From NCBI RefSeq assembly GCF_016919005.1, contig NZ_JAFFQE010000002.1, positions 868,001-932,000 on the forward strand: a stretch of DNA of 64,000 bases, written 5' to 3'. The DNA is from Desulfopila inferna. GTDB taxonomy: Bacteria > Desulfobacterota > Desulfobulbia > Desulfobulbales > Desulfocapsaceae. Position 1 is the stretch's first letter. Every line of letters starts with the position of its first letter. Below, piece after piece: positions 44,805-53,488 of this stretch. Under the pieces are notes generated by a model. It was not told the origin of the DNA and ran no database searches. It saw only the letters and a list, made by a program, of their open reading frames with translations. The position numbers were made by a program, and so were the translations under genes.

Positions 44805-45275
44805 ATGGTCGGTTTTCAAAAAAGCAACTCCAATACTACCCTGGAAATGCTGAATAATGGCCGGATACAGGAAGTCAATCTGGAAAAGGATCGTATCACC
44901 ATATTGAAATTTCTGATAATCGTCCTTCCCATGTGGATCAGTGCCAAATTCTACAGCGGACCAAATCTGGAATTCGTCCGCAATTATCTGGCGGCCATCA
45001 TCCTGATGGTTCTGCTTGCTTTGGTTTTTCAGTTTATTTATACCAGATCGAGGGAGAAAGTCGTCCTCGTTTCACTTTTCATTGTTCTTTCCCTGATACA
45101 GACTGCCTTTATCGCTATGCCTTCATTATTAACGGAGCTGACTTTTACAATAGGTCAGGGAACATTTTTCGGTGGCGAACCCACCTTCCATATGATTCCT
45201 TATTATGGAGTCGGTGGTTTTATCGGGTATTTCGTGTTGAAGGGATGCAGGAAGAAGGAGATCCTTCGCAAGTGA
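44805..45275 (+). CDS. Small polytopic membrane protein of unknown function
   Basis: A 156-residue protein with about four hydrophobic segments (ILKFLIIVLPMWISA; NYLAAIILMVLLALVF; VVLVSLFIVLSLIQTAFIAM; MIPYYGVGGFIGYFVL) after a polar 30-residue N-terminus. No family was recognised. AAGGAG lies 8 bases before the ATG. It follows the RND operon on the same strand after about 200 bases and ends before a strong hairpin, so it may be the last gene of that transcript or a separate one. Confidence 0.7.
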   Translation: MVGFQKSNSNTTLEMLNNGRIQEVNLEKDRITILKFLIIVLPMWISAKFYSGPNLEFVRNYLAAIILMVLLALVFQFIYTRSREKVVLVSLFIVLSLIQTAFIAMPSLLTELTFTIGQGTFFGGEPTFHMIPYYGVGGFIGYFVLKGCRKKEILRK

Positions 45276-45406
45276 GAGTGCAATTCCGCTAGTGTGATCG
45301 CAATACCACCTATCCTGGAAGCTACACTGGTAATAAAAAAAAATCTGCTGCCGTTTCAGATCTACAAAGACGTAGATCGAGCCTTTTACTGATCCGTCAA
45401 ACAAAG

Positions 45407-45433
45407 GAGCCGGTTAATTGTATTAACCGGCTC
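45407..45433. terminator. Strong bidirectional terminator hairpin
   Basis: A perfect 12-bp stem (GAGCCGGTTAAT / ATTAACCGGCTC) with a 3-base loop lies between the convergent small membrane gene (ends 45275) and the symporter accessory gene (ends 45494). T-rich sequence follows on both strands. A second, shorter hairpin (GATCTAC/GTAGATC) precedes it near 45359-45378. Confidence 0.8.
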
Positions 45434-45493
45434 TATTCGATTTATTACACATTCCCGCAATTATATCAGGGAATACAGGGAATACAGTCTATT

Positions 45494-45580
45494 CTAGCCC
45501 CACAATCCCCATCCGAAAGAAGCTGTGAAGAGAATGGCAGCCACAACCACCACAATCAGATATATATCTTCCCTTGCCAT
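45494..45580 (-). CDS. 28-residue symporter small accessory protein
   Basis: A 28-residue, single-helix membrane protein (MAREDIYLIVVVVAAILFTA, then SFGWGLWG). GGGAGG lies 8 bases before the ATG. The stop of the sodium:solute symporter gene is only 26 bases upstream on the same strand. Very short hydrophobic proteins encoded just beside SSS symporters are known and have been named symporter small accessory proteins; this fits in size, place and composition. It probably packs against the transporter and affects its stability or activity. Confidence 0.8.
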   Translation of the reverse strand: MAREDIYLIVVVVAAILFTASFGWGLWG

Positions 45581-45606
45581 AGTATTTACCTCCCGGCATA
45601 TACGAA

Positions 45607-47385
45607 TTATATTTCATCAACAACAATGTTTTGGTTTTCATCGGCACGCCTGATCTGTGTTGCCGAGGTTGTCGACATTTCAGCTTTGAAGCAGAGCGCC
45701 CACATCATCACTATACCCACGATCCACCATACTATCTGCCAGGACCAGAGTGGCGGGAATCCCGCAAACTCAAAGGCATTATTGCCGATGATACAGAAGG
45801 GTCCGATAGCACAGAGGTACCAGAGAGGAACGAGGACTTTCATGGCATTCCGCCATTTCTGGCCGCTCTCGGAAGGACCGTCAACATCATCGAGCCATGC
45901 CCGTACTTCGGCCTGACGCTCCATGGTCTCCTTAGAATCCTTCATTCCCAGGGCACGGCAGAGATAGGCTATGACCAGTCCGGTGAAGAGTCCCCAGAAG
46001 GCGGTATGCATGGAGAGAGGATACTGATAAACGAAGTAGGTGATGAAACAGGCGATAATGGCACCGAGCAATCCGATGACAACGCCGATAGAGGGATATT
46101 TGAAACCGTAATGCACACCCAGCAGCATCAGATACATGATAAAGCCAAAGGCGGTAGCAAACCCGCCGATCATAACAATTGCACCGGGAGCGGTGAGGCT
46201 CACCACAACTGCGAGAACGGTGATAACCGTAACGAAAAACCGGTTGGCCCAGATCTGTTCGGCGTGGCCCGCCTTCTTCTTCTTAAGATAGCGCCAGTAA
46301 ACATCCCGGAGAACAATGGTTCCGCCGGTGCCGATATATGGAGCGGCGGTGGAGTGGATGGCGGCAATAATACCAAGGAAAACGATAGCCATTACCGGTC
46401 CGGGAAGAACATAGTTCATCAGCATCGGCACCACATCACCGTCAACCTGAGGAGCTATCTCTCCCATATTCTGGAGGATACGGGCACCCATCCCCTGAAA
46501 TGCGGTAAAGAAGAACAACGCGATACCAACGATGAAAGTAGACATGAAGACCTGCTGCCAGGGCAGCGCCTTGGGATTAGCCATGCCGAAATTCCAGAGA
46601 ATAAACGCTGGTGATGACTGGATTCCCATAAGGGCGAACATGTAAGTGAGGATCATGACCGTTGTCCAGCCGCCCGCGCCAAGACCGAAATGGATCACGC
46701 TGGGCACTGTCACATATTTCGCCTCCAGCATTCTGATGTTGTTGCTGAATTCGGTCCAGCCGCCGAGAGCCGGTGCCGTGATCGTGAAATACCCAAGCAG
46801 GACGATACTTAAGACAAGCAGGATGAACTGGATAACTCCAACCCAGGTACTTGCCTTGAGCCCTCCCGTGACCACATAAAACCAGACGATAAAGGCCATG
46901 AAAAAGAGACCGGCGGTATAGGGTACTCCGGCAACGATTTCAAAAAGTTTGGCCGCGGCGATAAGCTGCAGGCCCGAGTAAAACATGGAATAGAGTACCG
47001 CTGAAAGAACCGTCAGCCAGCGGATAGCCTCGTTGTTGTAATAATAGGCAAACATATCACCCGGAGTAACGAATCCGTAATGCTTGCCCAGCAACCAGTT
47101 TCTTTTGGCAAAAAAGGCTCCTGTGATTGGAATGGTGAGAACATAGAACGAAGCGAAGGCATAGGCAAGGCCATCGCGCCAGATAAGTCCCGGGTGACCA
47201 ACCGTAGTCCAGCCGGAAAAGGAAGCGGCTGTAGCCGCCATAAGAAATGCAATAAACGGTATAGAACGTCCCCCAATGGCATATCCCGATGCGGTTTTTT
47301 CAGTGAAATAGCCTCTAAGTCCCCACCAGAAACAGTAGATGATATAGATACCTAGAAAGGTAAATACCCAGGTTTTAGGTTCCAT
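45607..47385 (-). CDS. Sodium:solute symporter (SSS family)
   Basis: A 592-residue transporter with about 13 membrane segments and the family's inverted-repeat core. It contains GYAIGGRSIPFIAFLMAATAASFSGWTTVGHPG near the N-terminus, and IIAAIHSTAAPYIGTGGTIVLRDVYW (the SSS signature with the Na2-site Ser/Thr). The C-terminal part carries additional helices and a cytosolic loop (MERQAEVRAWLDDVDG), as in monocarboxylate or amino-acid carriers of this family. The substrate is unknown. It is transcribed with the 28-residue companion. Confidence 0.9.
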   Translation of the reverse strand: MEPKTWVFTFLGIYIIYCFWWGLRGYFTEKTASGYAIGGRSIPFIAFLMAATAASFSGWTTVGHPGLIWRDGLAYAFASFYVLTIPITGAFFAKRNWLLGKHYGFVTPGDMFAYYYNNEAIRWLTVLSAVLYSMFYSGLQLIAAAKLFEIVAGVPYTAGLFFMAFIVWFYVVTGGLKASTWVGVIQFILLVLSIVLLGYFTITAPALGGWTEFSNNIRMLEAKYVTVPSVIHFGLGAGGWTTVMILTYMFALMGIQSSPAFILWNFGMANPKALPWQQVFMSTFIVGIALFFFTAFQGMGARILQNMGEIAPQVDGDVVPMLMNYVLPGPVMAIVFLGIIAAIHSTAAPYIGTGGTIVLRDVYWRYLKKKKAGHAEQIWANRFFVTVITVLAVVVSLTAPGAIVMIGGFATAFGFIMYLMLLGVHYGFKYPSIGVVIGLLGAIIACFITYFVYQYPLSMHTAFWGLFTGLVIAYLCRALGMKDSKETMERQAEVRAWLDDVDGPSESGQKWRNAMKVLVPLWYLCAIGPFCIIGNNAFEFAGFPPLWSWQIVWWIVGIVMMWALCFKAEMSTTSATQIRRADENQNIVVDEI

Positions 47386-48231
47386 TACGGCTCTCCTCCT
47401 GTCTTTTTTAGTTAATCTTTCTGAATACTAAAAAACCGACATTTTCGTTTCTGTAATCACCTCCTTCTGTGTATCCTGAAAATAGATTCGTTGTTTTTTT
47501 GCAGGAAATCAGGGTTAGCGGAGATCCTGCTCCCGTTCGGCTTTTGCTTAAAAACGACTATGATCCCGTCATCGAATCGTCCGGAGACGAGGACGCACAA
47601 GAAGGATGAAACAGTCGTTTGCAAATGGTGCGCTGCTATAGCTGATATTTTTGAAAAAGTTCGAACGACCGACAACACCGGCACCATTTCCTCATGCCGC
47701 CGCTTGCCTGCTCGACTAAACGCAGAGCAGGTGCCGCCGGTAGAGAGAATAGAAATGCCTGTTTGTTGTTAGCGGTTTGGGAATTGCACCAAGCCGCCTC
47801 TGTTGCCGCTATCGCTAATATTGATCCGGTTCTTGTAAAACAACAAGAAGACGGGGAGTTCCTGAAGATTATGAAAGGCAGAGTCTATTCTGAGCACTCT
47901 GATAATTACAATCTATTGTATAATAAATAATGATAATTTGCATCATAAAAATTTATTCTATATTTTTAACATGTTGCAGAACATTAACGACATAGGGGCA
48001 GGAATTTTTGGAAATACCGGAAGATATGTTTTTTAGGCGGTTCAATTTTTACAAAGAGAGAATGATCCGAAAATATTCCAGGTTGAGATGACTATGCAAC
48101 TACGCCAAAGAGGAGATCTGCTTTTTGCCGTGTATCATGCTGGCCTTTTCATGTGTATAATGTTACTACATTAAAAATGATGAACTCGTAAAAAGCTCGA
48201 TCACAACAATCTCCACCCGAAAGAAAATGAA
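47386..48231. other. Gap of 846 bases, largest non-coding stretch
   Basis: No convincing gene was found. Open frames on either strand (for example plus 47694-47930, 78 codons) have no ribosome site. The part from about 47900 to 48000 is very A/T-rich. A TATAAT occurs near 48166 without a good -35 element. The stretch separates the divergent symporter and CDP-alcohol phosphotransferase genes and should hold the promoters of both. It is long enough to carry a small RNA, but no hairpin-plus-T-run was noticed. Confidence 0.5.
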
Positions 48232-49524
48232 ATGGAACGATTATTGATAATATGTTTTTCAGCAGCTCTTGGAACCGGCTTCTATTACTGGTTCTCTGTG
48301 ATGATCAAGAAGAAGTGGATGCAGGAGTATATCTTCACGCATCAATGGCTGCTTTCTCCCAATGCAATATGCTACTGGCGTACTGTTCTTGCGATTGGTG
48401 GGTTTTTTCTCTACTTTTTTTCCGGCTATCAACCTGTTGCCATTCTGATCTTTACCTTCGCCGCCATCCTTGACGGAGTCGACGGAGTCGTGGCCAGAAA
48501 CTGCAACATGATTTCACGGTTGGGCGAATGGCTCGATCCGATGTGCGACAAGCTGACCTACCTTCCTCCTCTGCTAGGTTTTGCATATATAGGAATCCTG
48601 TCGGTTAAGCTGGTTTGGATACTCATCGCGATTGAACTTTTCGGGCAGTTTTTTGCCAGAAGAGTACTGCAGTATTTCAAGATTTCCGGAGCCGCCAATA
48701 ACTTCGGCAAAATCAAGGCAATCATCTGTTTTGCACTGGTTATTTTTTGCGCCTTGCTTGATGAGAATCGCGGAGTCGTTGATATTGGCGACGAAATTCT
48801 TCTTGCCTGCATCATTCTCTCGACCGCCTCGGTGGTCTTCAAGTTTGTGCCAAATAGACTGTATGCCGATATTCTTTCAACGCTGAATTTCATTTGTGGT
48901 GTAACCAGCCTGGTTTTGACCTACAACGGGTATATTGCCAGAGCGATAATCGTTATTATCGCCGGACAGCTTTTCGATCTCTTCGATGGACGGATGGCTT
49001 TAAAACATGGCGGAACAATTTATGGTCCCTATCTAGATGATATTGCCGACTTTGTCAGCTTTGGCCTTGCCCCTGCCTATGTAATGGTCAAACTAGGTGT
49101 ACCTGTTTCCTATATTTTTGCTTTAATCTATGTCAGCGGGGTCGCCTACAGGCTTGTACGTTTTGTGACAACCGATAAGCAGAGAACCGATCTGCCGGAA
49201 GGAGTCTTCAACGGGTTGCCCAGTCCCGCCGGAGCGTTGCTCGTCCTGGGCGCTTCCCTGGCTGTTCCGCCAAATTATCTGCCGTTGGTAGCTTTGCTCT
49301 CCGTCGGACTTATGGTGAGCAAAATTCGTTTCGCTCATTTCGGCAGGGTGATTATGAAAGAGATACCGCGGCCTTTGTTTTTCATGGGAAGCGCAATGAT
49401 AATCGTCATTATTGCCCTTGTCTTCAAGACGAGAAGTATAGAGATGTTCGGCTATCTTATTCTTGGCTCGGTATTTCTGTATATGATAGTAGGAAGGAAA
49501 TTATTGCAGAAAAAAAGCGCCTGA
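48232..49524 (+). CDS. Tandem CDP-alcohol phosphatidyltransferase fusion
   Basis: A 430-residue membrane protein with two CDP-alcohol phosphotransferase domains. The first (about 40-190) has the complete catalytic motif DGVVARNCNMISRLGEWLDP followed by MCD (DG-x2-AR-x8-G-x3-D-x3-D). The second (about 205-400) looks like phosphatidylserine synthase (IVIIAGQLFDLFDGRMALKH, then GPYLDDIADFVSFGLAPA), but its motif has Leu for the conserved Arg and one residue fewer in the spacer. The two active sites may make different head groups, or only the first may be active. The ribosome site is a weak GAAAG. Typical members of either family have a single such domain. Confidence 0.8.
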   Translation: MERLLIICFSAALGTGFYYWFSVMIKKKWMQEYIFTHQWLLSPNAICYWRTVLAIGGFFLYFFSGYQPVAILIFTFAAILDGVDGVVARNCNMISRLGEWLDPMCDKLTYLPPLLGFAYIGILSVKLVWILIAIELFGQFFARRVLQYFKISGAANNFGKIKAIICFALVIFCALLDENRGVVDIGDEILLACIILSTASVVFKFVPNRLYADILSTLNFICGVTSLVLTYNGYIARAIIVIIAGQLFDLFDGRMALKHGGTIYGPYLDDIADFVSFGLAPAYVMVKLGVPVSYIFALIYVSGVAYRLVRFVTTDKQRTDLPEGVFNGLPSPAGALLVLGASLAVPPNYLPLVALLSVGLMVSKIRFAHFGRVIMKEIPRPLFFMGSAMIIVIIALVFKTRSIEMFGYLILGSVFLYMIVGRKLLQKKSA

Positions 49525-49537
49525 ATTATCAGACGCT
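49510..49537 (-). terminator. Terminator of the UMF1 transporter gene
   Basis: On the minus strand AGCGTCTGA, a 4-base loop and TCAGGCGCT form a 9-bp stem (one G-U pair) followed directly by seven T. It lies 13 bases after the transporter stop codon and overlaps the last codons of the convergent phosphotransferase gene. Confidence 0.7.
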
Positions 49538-49549
49538 GTAAGCGCAGCT

Positions 49550-50827
49550 TTAATCGCTCTGCGCCTCACTTTCATCCACCTTGCCAAGGATCACCGCGCC
49601 GAGAACAAAGAGGACGACGATGCTCAGCACTCCCCACCTGGTATCTCCGGTGAGTCCGCCCACCATCCCCATAAGAAAGGGGCCGCTGATGGTTGCAAAT
49701 TTACCGAAAACATTATAGAAGCCAAAAAACTCAGCACTTCTCTGCGGCGGGATAAGCCTGGCAAAATAGCTTCTGCTGAGTGCCTGGATACCGCCCATAG
49801 CGGATGCCACCAGAAAGGCAATTATCCAGAAAAGCATCGTTTTTGATTGATAACTTGCCAGCGAGGGCAGGAGAAAGGCCAGCAGGGTTATCAGGCAATA
49901 GACCATTATGCCGGCAAGCAGCATATTCCTGGTGCCGAAAACAAGAGCGAGTCTTCCGTACAACAAGGCAAAGGGGAAGGCGACAATCTGGATAAACAGC
50001 AGGACGGCGATCAGAAGGGGAATATCGAAGCCCAGGTCTCTGCCGTAGGCGGTGGACATCGTAATAATGGTACCTACGCCGTCAATGTAGAAAAAATACG
50101 CCGCCAGAAAGAGAAAAACCTGCTTGTGTTTTTTGATGTCGGTGAGTGTATGCCACAACCTTTTAAAACCTGCTGCAACCGGTGTAGCAGTGGATGGCAG
50201 AAAGTGTCGTTGTTTGAAGTTTTTCATGGCCGGAATGGCAAGGAGCAGCCACCACACGGCGACGATGACAAAGCCAATCCTGGTCTCCGTGGCCGGCAGA
50301 CCTCCGCTTAAACCTCCTTTGAGGATAAGCCCGATTATCAGGAGAAAGGGGATGACGCTGCCTATATAACCTAAAGCATATCCCAGGGACGAGACGCTGT
50401 CCATCCGTTCCCTGGTGGTGACGTCGACCAGGAATGCATCGTAGAAGATATTGGCCCCGGCCCAGCCCACCCTGGCGGCGACAAACATGAGCAGACATAA
50501 GAGCCACTGTCCCTCGACGATAAAGGAAAGTGCTGTAGTGAAGCTGAGTCCCAGTGCCAGAAAGCAGAGAAAAAACAGCCTCTTTCTCTGCCGGTAGTCG
50601 GCCATGGTTCCTAAGAGAGGGGCGAGCAGGGCCAGTATCAATGATGCAGCGGAATTCGCGAATCCCCAGTGGGCGGTCGATATGGCGTTTGGCAGGTGGG
50701 AGGCGGCGATATCCTTGTAGAATATAGGCATGATGGCCGTCACCATCACCAGGACAAAGGCGGAGTTGCCGACATCATAGAGGACCCAGCTCCGTTCCTC
50801 GCTGGACATTTTAAATAGATTCTTCAT
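49550..50827 (-). CDS. UMF1-family MFS transporter
   Basis: A 425-residue, twelve-helix transporter of the UMF1/Atg22-like group (PF11700) within the major facilitator superfamily. It begins with SWVLYDVGNSAFVLVMVTAIMPIFYKD, the characteristic YDxGNSAF motif, followed by APLLGTMADYRQRKR (loop 2-3 motif) and FYDAFLVDVTTRERMDSVSSLGYALGYIGS. In the second half GGIQALSRSYFARLIPPQRSAEFFGFY is the family's signature. Substrates are not established; yeast Atg22 exports amino acids from the vacuole. It is a single gene. Confidence 0.9.
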   Translation of the reverse strand: MKNLFKMSSEERSWVLYDVGNSAFVLVMVTAIMPIFYKDIAASHLPNAISTAHWGFANSAASLILALLAPLLGTMADYRQRKRLFFLCFLALGLSFTTALSFIVEGQWLLCLLMFVAARVGWAGANIFYDAFLVDVTTRERMDSVSSLGYALGYIGSVIPFLLIIGLILKGGLSGGLPATETRIGFVIVAVWWLLLAIPAMKNFKQRHFLPSTATPVAAGFKRLWHTLTDIKKHKQVFLFLAAYFFYIDGVGTIITMSTAYGRDLGFDIPLLIAVLLFIQIVAFPFALLYGRLALVFGTRNMLLAGIMVYCLITLLAFLLPSLASYQSKTMLFWIIAFLVASAMGGIQALSRSYFARLIPPQRSAEFFGFYNVFGKFATISGPFLMGMVGGLTGDTRWGVLSIVVLFVLGAVILGKVDESEAQSD

Positions 50828-51185
50828 GTCAAAATATTGTATCCCTATATCCAGGAACGATTGCTTCAGGTGATTTTCGGGCTAGCGCGATGTTTCCGGG
50901 TGGTGGCAGCCTTTAGTTACAATACCATAACAGTGTCTGCAAATATAGAGAGACTGTATAGACTGCAGTCTTATTCCCTCCTGTCTGCGGTATAACCTGC
51001 CGGAACCGGGAGGAAACCGGCGCCTGATTTGAAATTTACCGCAATTTTACTGTATATTTATATTGCCGGGCTATGTAGAACGGCAAGTGTTTTTTCGGCT
51101 GAATCTTAAAATGTGCAGGAGCATGGTTTCGAATGAACTGGTAAGCCGGTCTTCCTGCGAAACCGGCTGAAGAGGAGCTACACTC
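50828..51185. other. Gap of 358 bases between divergent genes
   Basis: No gene was found. The stretch holds the 5' regions of the divergent UMF1 and UspA genes. An AGCCGGT/ACCGGCT inverted repeat at about 51142-51168 lies just upstream of the UspA ribosome site and could fold in its mRNA leader. No consensus promoter was seen. Confidence 0.4.
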
Positions 51186-51608
51186 ATGGAAAAAAAACGA
51201 ATTGCCGTCGCAGTCGACGGCTCCAGATTCTCTCCAAAGGTTATGGATAAAGCTATTGAATATGCAAAGCTTCTCGGAGCTGATATGGTTTTTGTCTACT
51301 GCCATAAAAAATATCCGCGGATTCTGGGACAACCGTATCGGGATCAGATTATTTCAGAAATAAATGATCAAGCCAAGGAAACGGTAAGTCCATATCTGGA
51401 GCAGCTTGAAGATTCCGGTGTACCTTTCACTGTGCGGTTAATGGAGGAACCCGCCGGAACCATGATTCCCGAAGTTGCCCGGGACGAGAAATGCGACCTT
51501 ATTATCATGGGTTCAAGGGGGTTGTCGAATCTGCAGGGACTGATTATCGGCAGTGTTACCCATCGAGTGCTGCATGTGGCGGAATGTGATGTCATGGTTG
51601 TCAAATAA
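51186..51608 (+). CDS. Universal stress protein (UspA family)
   Basis: A 140-residue cytoplasmic protein of the Usp fold. It opens with KRIAVAVDGSRFS and has the ATP-binding pattern GSRGLSNLQGLIIGSVTHRV near the C-terminus (G-x2-G-x9-G-S/T), indicating the ATP-binding type. GAGGAG lies 8 bases before the ATG. Such proteins are induced during growth arrest and stress. It is a single gene, followed 165 bases later by an unrelated small gene. Confidence 0.9.
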   Translation: MEKKRIAVAVDGSRFSPKVMDKAIEYAKLLGADMVFVYCHKKYPRILGQPYRDQIISEINDQAKETVSPYLEQLEDSGVPFTVRLMEEPAGTMIPEVARDEKCDLIIMGSRGLSNLQGLIIGSVTHRVLHVAECDVMVVK

Positions 51609-51773
51609 CCTGGTGAGCTGGATAACTTCTCTGGTGCATTTGAGATGTTCGCCTTTAAAGTGGAGAAATTCTTTATCGGGTATTATGTTTTTTAGATGAG
51701 TCAACCGACCTCGATATATGAAATAAACCTTTGATTGCGACATGACAGTTCTGTTGGAGGATGATGTGACGTT

Positions 51774-52277
51774 ATGGAATTGAATAGATTATTACAGCGA
51801 GAAATTCTTATATCTTTAAAGAAAGTCTATCCCGACAGCCTACTGGTTTCGGCATTGCCCGGATTTTCTGATGACAGACAGTTTATGGGAAATCTATTCT
51901 ATCTGCAGGAACATGGATTGATTGAAGGAGGAGATGTACGGGAACCGGGCAGGTGCCGAAGCATGATTGACGCTCAGATTACCCGTTCGGGGCTGGACTT
52001 TCTTACTGATGACGGTGGCTTGTCGGCAATTCGGGATGGTGTTGCGGTGAAATTGACAAGCAGCGAATATTTTGGTGCCATTGACCAGGCCCTGCTGCAT
52101 GCAGATCTTGATGATCATGAAAGAGATGTAATTCAGAAATCACTGCTGCAGATGGATAATGAAACTGCAAAAGAGCTGGTCCTGGAGCTGATCGGCCTCA
52201 GCGTCCGCGAGAAAACCGAATTTTTGGCAATCCTGGCGCGGCGGGAGAAAACCCTGCATAATTTCAGTGGAGAATAA
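51774..52277 (+). CDS. Hypothetical winged-helix-like protein
   Basis: A 167-residue soluble protein. Residues 1-90 look like a winged helix (LLQREILISLKKVYPDSLLVS, NLFYLQEHGLIEGGDV, QITRSGLDFLTDDGG), a pattern seen in DUF-type DNA-binding or transcription-related proteins such as YjcQ-like ones. The C-terminal part is a helical bundle. The only ribosome-like site (GGAGG) is 14 bases before the ATG. It runs into the glycosylase gene without a gap, so it is probably co-transcribed with tag and ogt. Confidence 0.65.
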   Translation: MELNRLLQREILISLKKVYPDSLLVSALPGFSDDRQFMGNLFYLQEHGLIEGGDVREPGRCRSMIDAQITRSGLDFLTDDGGLSAIRDGVAVKLTSSEYFGAIDQALLHADLDDHERDVIQKSLLQMDNETAKELVLELIGLSVREKTEFLAILARREKTLHNFSGE

Positions 52278-52284
52278 CAGAAAA

Positions 52285-52914
52285 ATGAGCGAAGAGAAAA
52301 AGCGTTGTTCCTGGTGCAGACCGGATTCGGCTTCCTATGTGCAGTATCATGACACCGAATGGGGAGTGCCGGTTACCGAAGATGACAAACTTTTTCAAAT
52401 GCTGGTTCTTGAAGGAATGCAGGCAGGTCTTTCCTGGTTGACCATTTTGAAAAAGCGACAGGCCTTTCTTGAAGCCTTCGATAACTTTGATCCGTCGATA
52501 GTAGCGGCTTATGATGGCGGAAAGCTCGATGAGTTGCTGCAAAATACGGCGATTATCAGGAACAGGCGGAAAATTGAATCGGCTGTAAAAAACGCCCGGG
52601 TTGTACTCCAGCTGCAGCGCGAGTATGGCTCCTTCTCCCAATATCTGTGGCGCTTCGTTGATTTTAAACCCATCCGCAACAGCGTGGCCGAGCCGGGTGA
52701 AATTCCTGCTAAGACCGAACTGTCCACCGAAATTTCGAAGGATCTGAAAAAAAGGGGAATGAACTTCGTGGGACCGACTATAATCTATGCCTTGATGCAG
52801 GCTGTTGGTATGGTAAACGACCATGAAACCTCCTGCTTCAGGTATAGTGAGTGCAGCAGATCGGCCCGGGAATCCGGAAAGGCCGGTAAATTCATGGAAA
52901 ACAACACCAATTGA
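52285..52914 (+). CDS. tag: DNA-3-methyladenine glycosylase I
   Basis: A 209-residue glycosylase that removes 3-methyladenine from alkylated DNA. The Tag family pattern is clear: CSWCRPDSASYVQYHDTEWGVPV at the N-terminus, FQMLVLEGMQAGLSWLTILKKRQ (catalytic region with conserved Glu), NFVGPTIIYALMQAVGMVNDHETSCF at the end. The zinc ligands of Tag (Cys and His near the start, His and Cys at the end) are present. I used the ATG at 52285; a GTG 18 bases earlier overlaps the preceding gene. It is followed by the alkyltransferase gene, so the two repair proteins form one unit. Confidence 0.9.
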   Translation: MSEEKKRCSWCRPDSASYVQYHDTEWGVPVTEDDKLFQMLVLEGMQAGLSWLTILKKRQAFLEAFDNFDPSIVAAYDGGKLDELLQNTAIIRNRRKIESAVKNARVVLQLQREYGSFSQYLWRFVDFKPIRNSVAEPGEIPAKTELSTEISKDLKKRGMNFVGPTIIYALMQAVGMVNDHETSCFRYSECSRSARESGKAGKFMENNTN

Positions 52915-52972
52915 GATGGCTCACTGAGAATTTGCCGGATGGGCGTTTTCACAAGGCCGAAGGATTTGGAAT

Positions 52973-53473
52973 ATGAACAGTATGATTATGACGGAATCAC
53001 TTTTTTATGACCGTCTGCAAACCAATGTTGGCGATCTGATTGTAGCGATGAGTGAGGAAGGGCTTAAGTTTGTCAATTTTGCAGATCCGCACAATCCATC
53101 AGTTCCGGCCGGCTGGATCCATGATCCCGTTAAACTGGAGGATGCCACCTCGCAATTACGAGAATATCTGAACGGCGGGCGGCATACCTTTGATTTACCG
53201 CTGGCCCCTGCGGGTACACCTTTCCAGCGCAGGGTTTGGCAGGCGCTCACGGAAATTCCCTATGGCAAAACAATCAGCTATCGAGAACTTGCTCAACAGG
53301 TGGAATCTCCGCGTGGCTTCAGGGCCGTCGGCAATGCCAATGGCCGCAACCCCATTGTCATTATCCAGCCATGTCACAGAGTCATTGCGATGGATGGCAA
53401 AATCGGGGGGTTTTCGTCTGGAATTCACAGGAAAAAATATCTGTTGGAAATGGAAGGGGTGTGCACCCTTTAG
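52973..53473 (+). CDS. ogt: Methylated-DNA-protein-cysteine methyltransferase
   Basis: A 166-residue suicide enzyme that takes alkyl groups from O6-alkylguanine onto its own cysteine. The active site is PCHRVI with Cys134, followed by GKIGGFSSGIHRKKYLLEME. The helix-turn-helix with the DNA-reading Arg is GTPFQRRVWQALTEIPYGKTISYRELA. It is an Ogt-type protein without an AdaA N-terminal domain. AAGGA precedes the ATG at 8 bases. It sits 58 bases downstream of tag on the same strand. Confidence 0.95.
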   Translation: MNSMIMTESLFYDRLQTNVGDLIVAMSEEGLKFVNFADPHNPSVPAGWIHDPVKLEDATSQLREYLNGGRHTFDLPLAPAGTPFQRRVWQALTEIPYGKTISYRELAQQVESPRGFRAVGNANGRNPIVIIQPCHRVIAMDGKIGGFSSGIHRKKYLLEMEGVCTL

Positions 53474-53488
53474 CTCTGCTTCATTTGG

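Noticed and set aside
44599-44853. An 84-codon plus-strand frame after the RND pump
   Set aside because: It overlaps the ribosome site and start of the membrane protein at 44805, which is better supported, and has no recognisable domain.
47694-47930. A 78-codon plus-strand frame in the 846-base gap
   Set aside because: No ribosome site, low-complexity start, and no known family; kept as non-coding.
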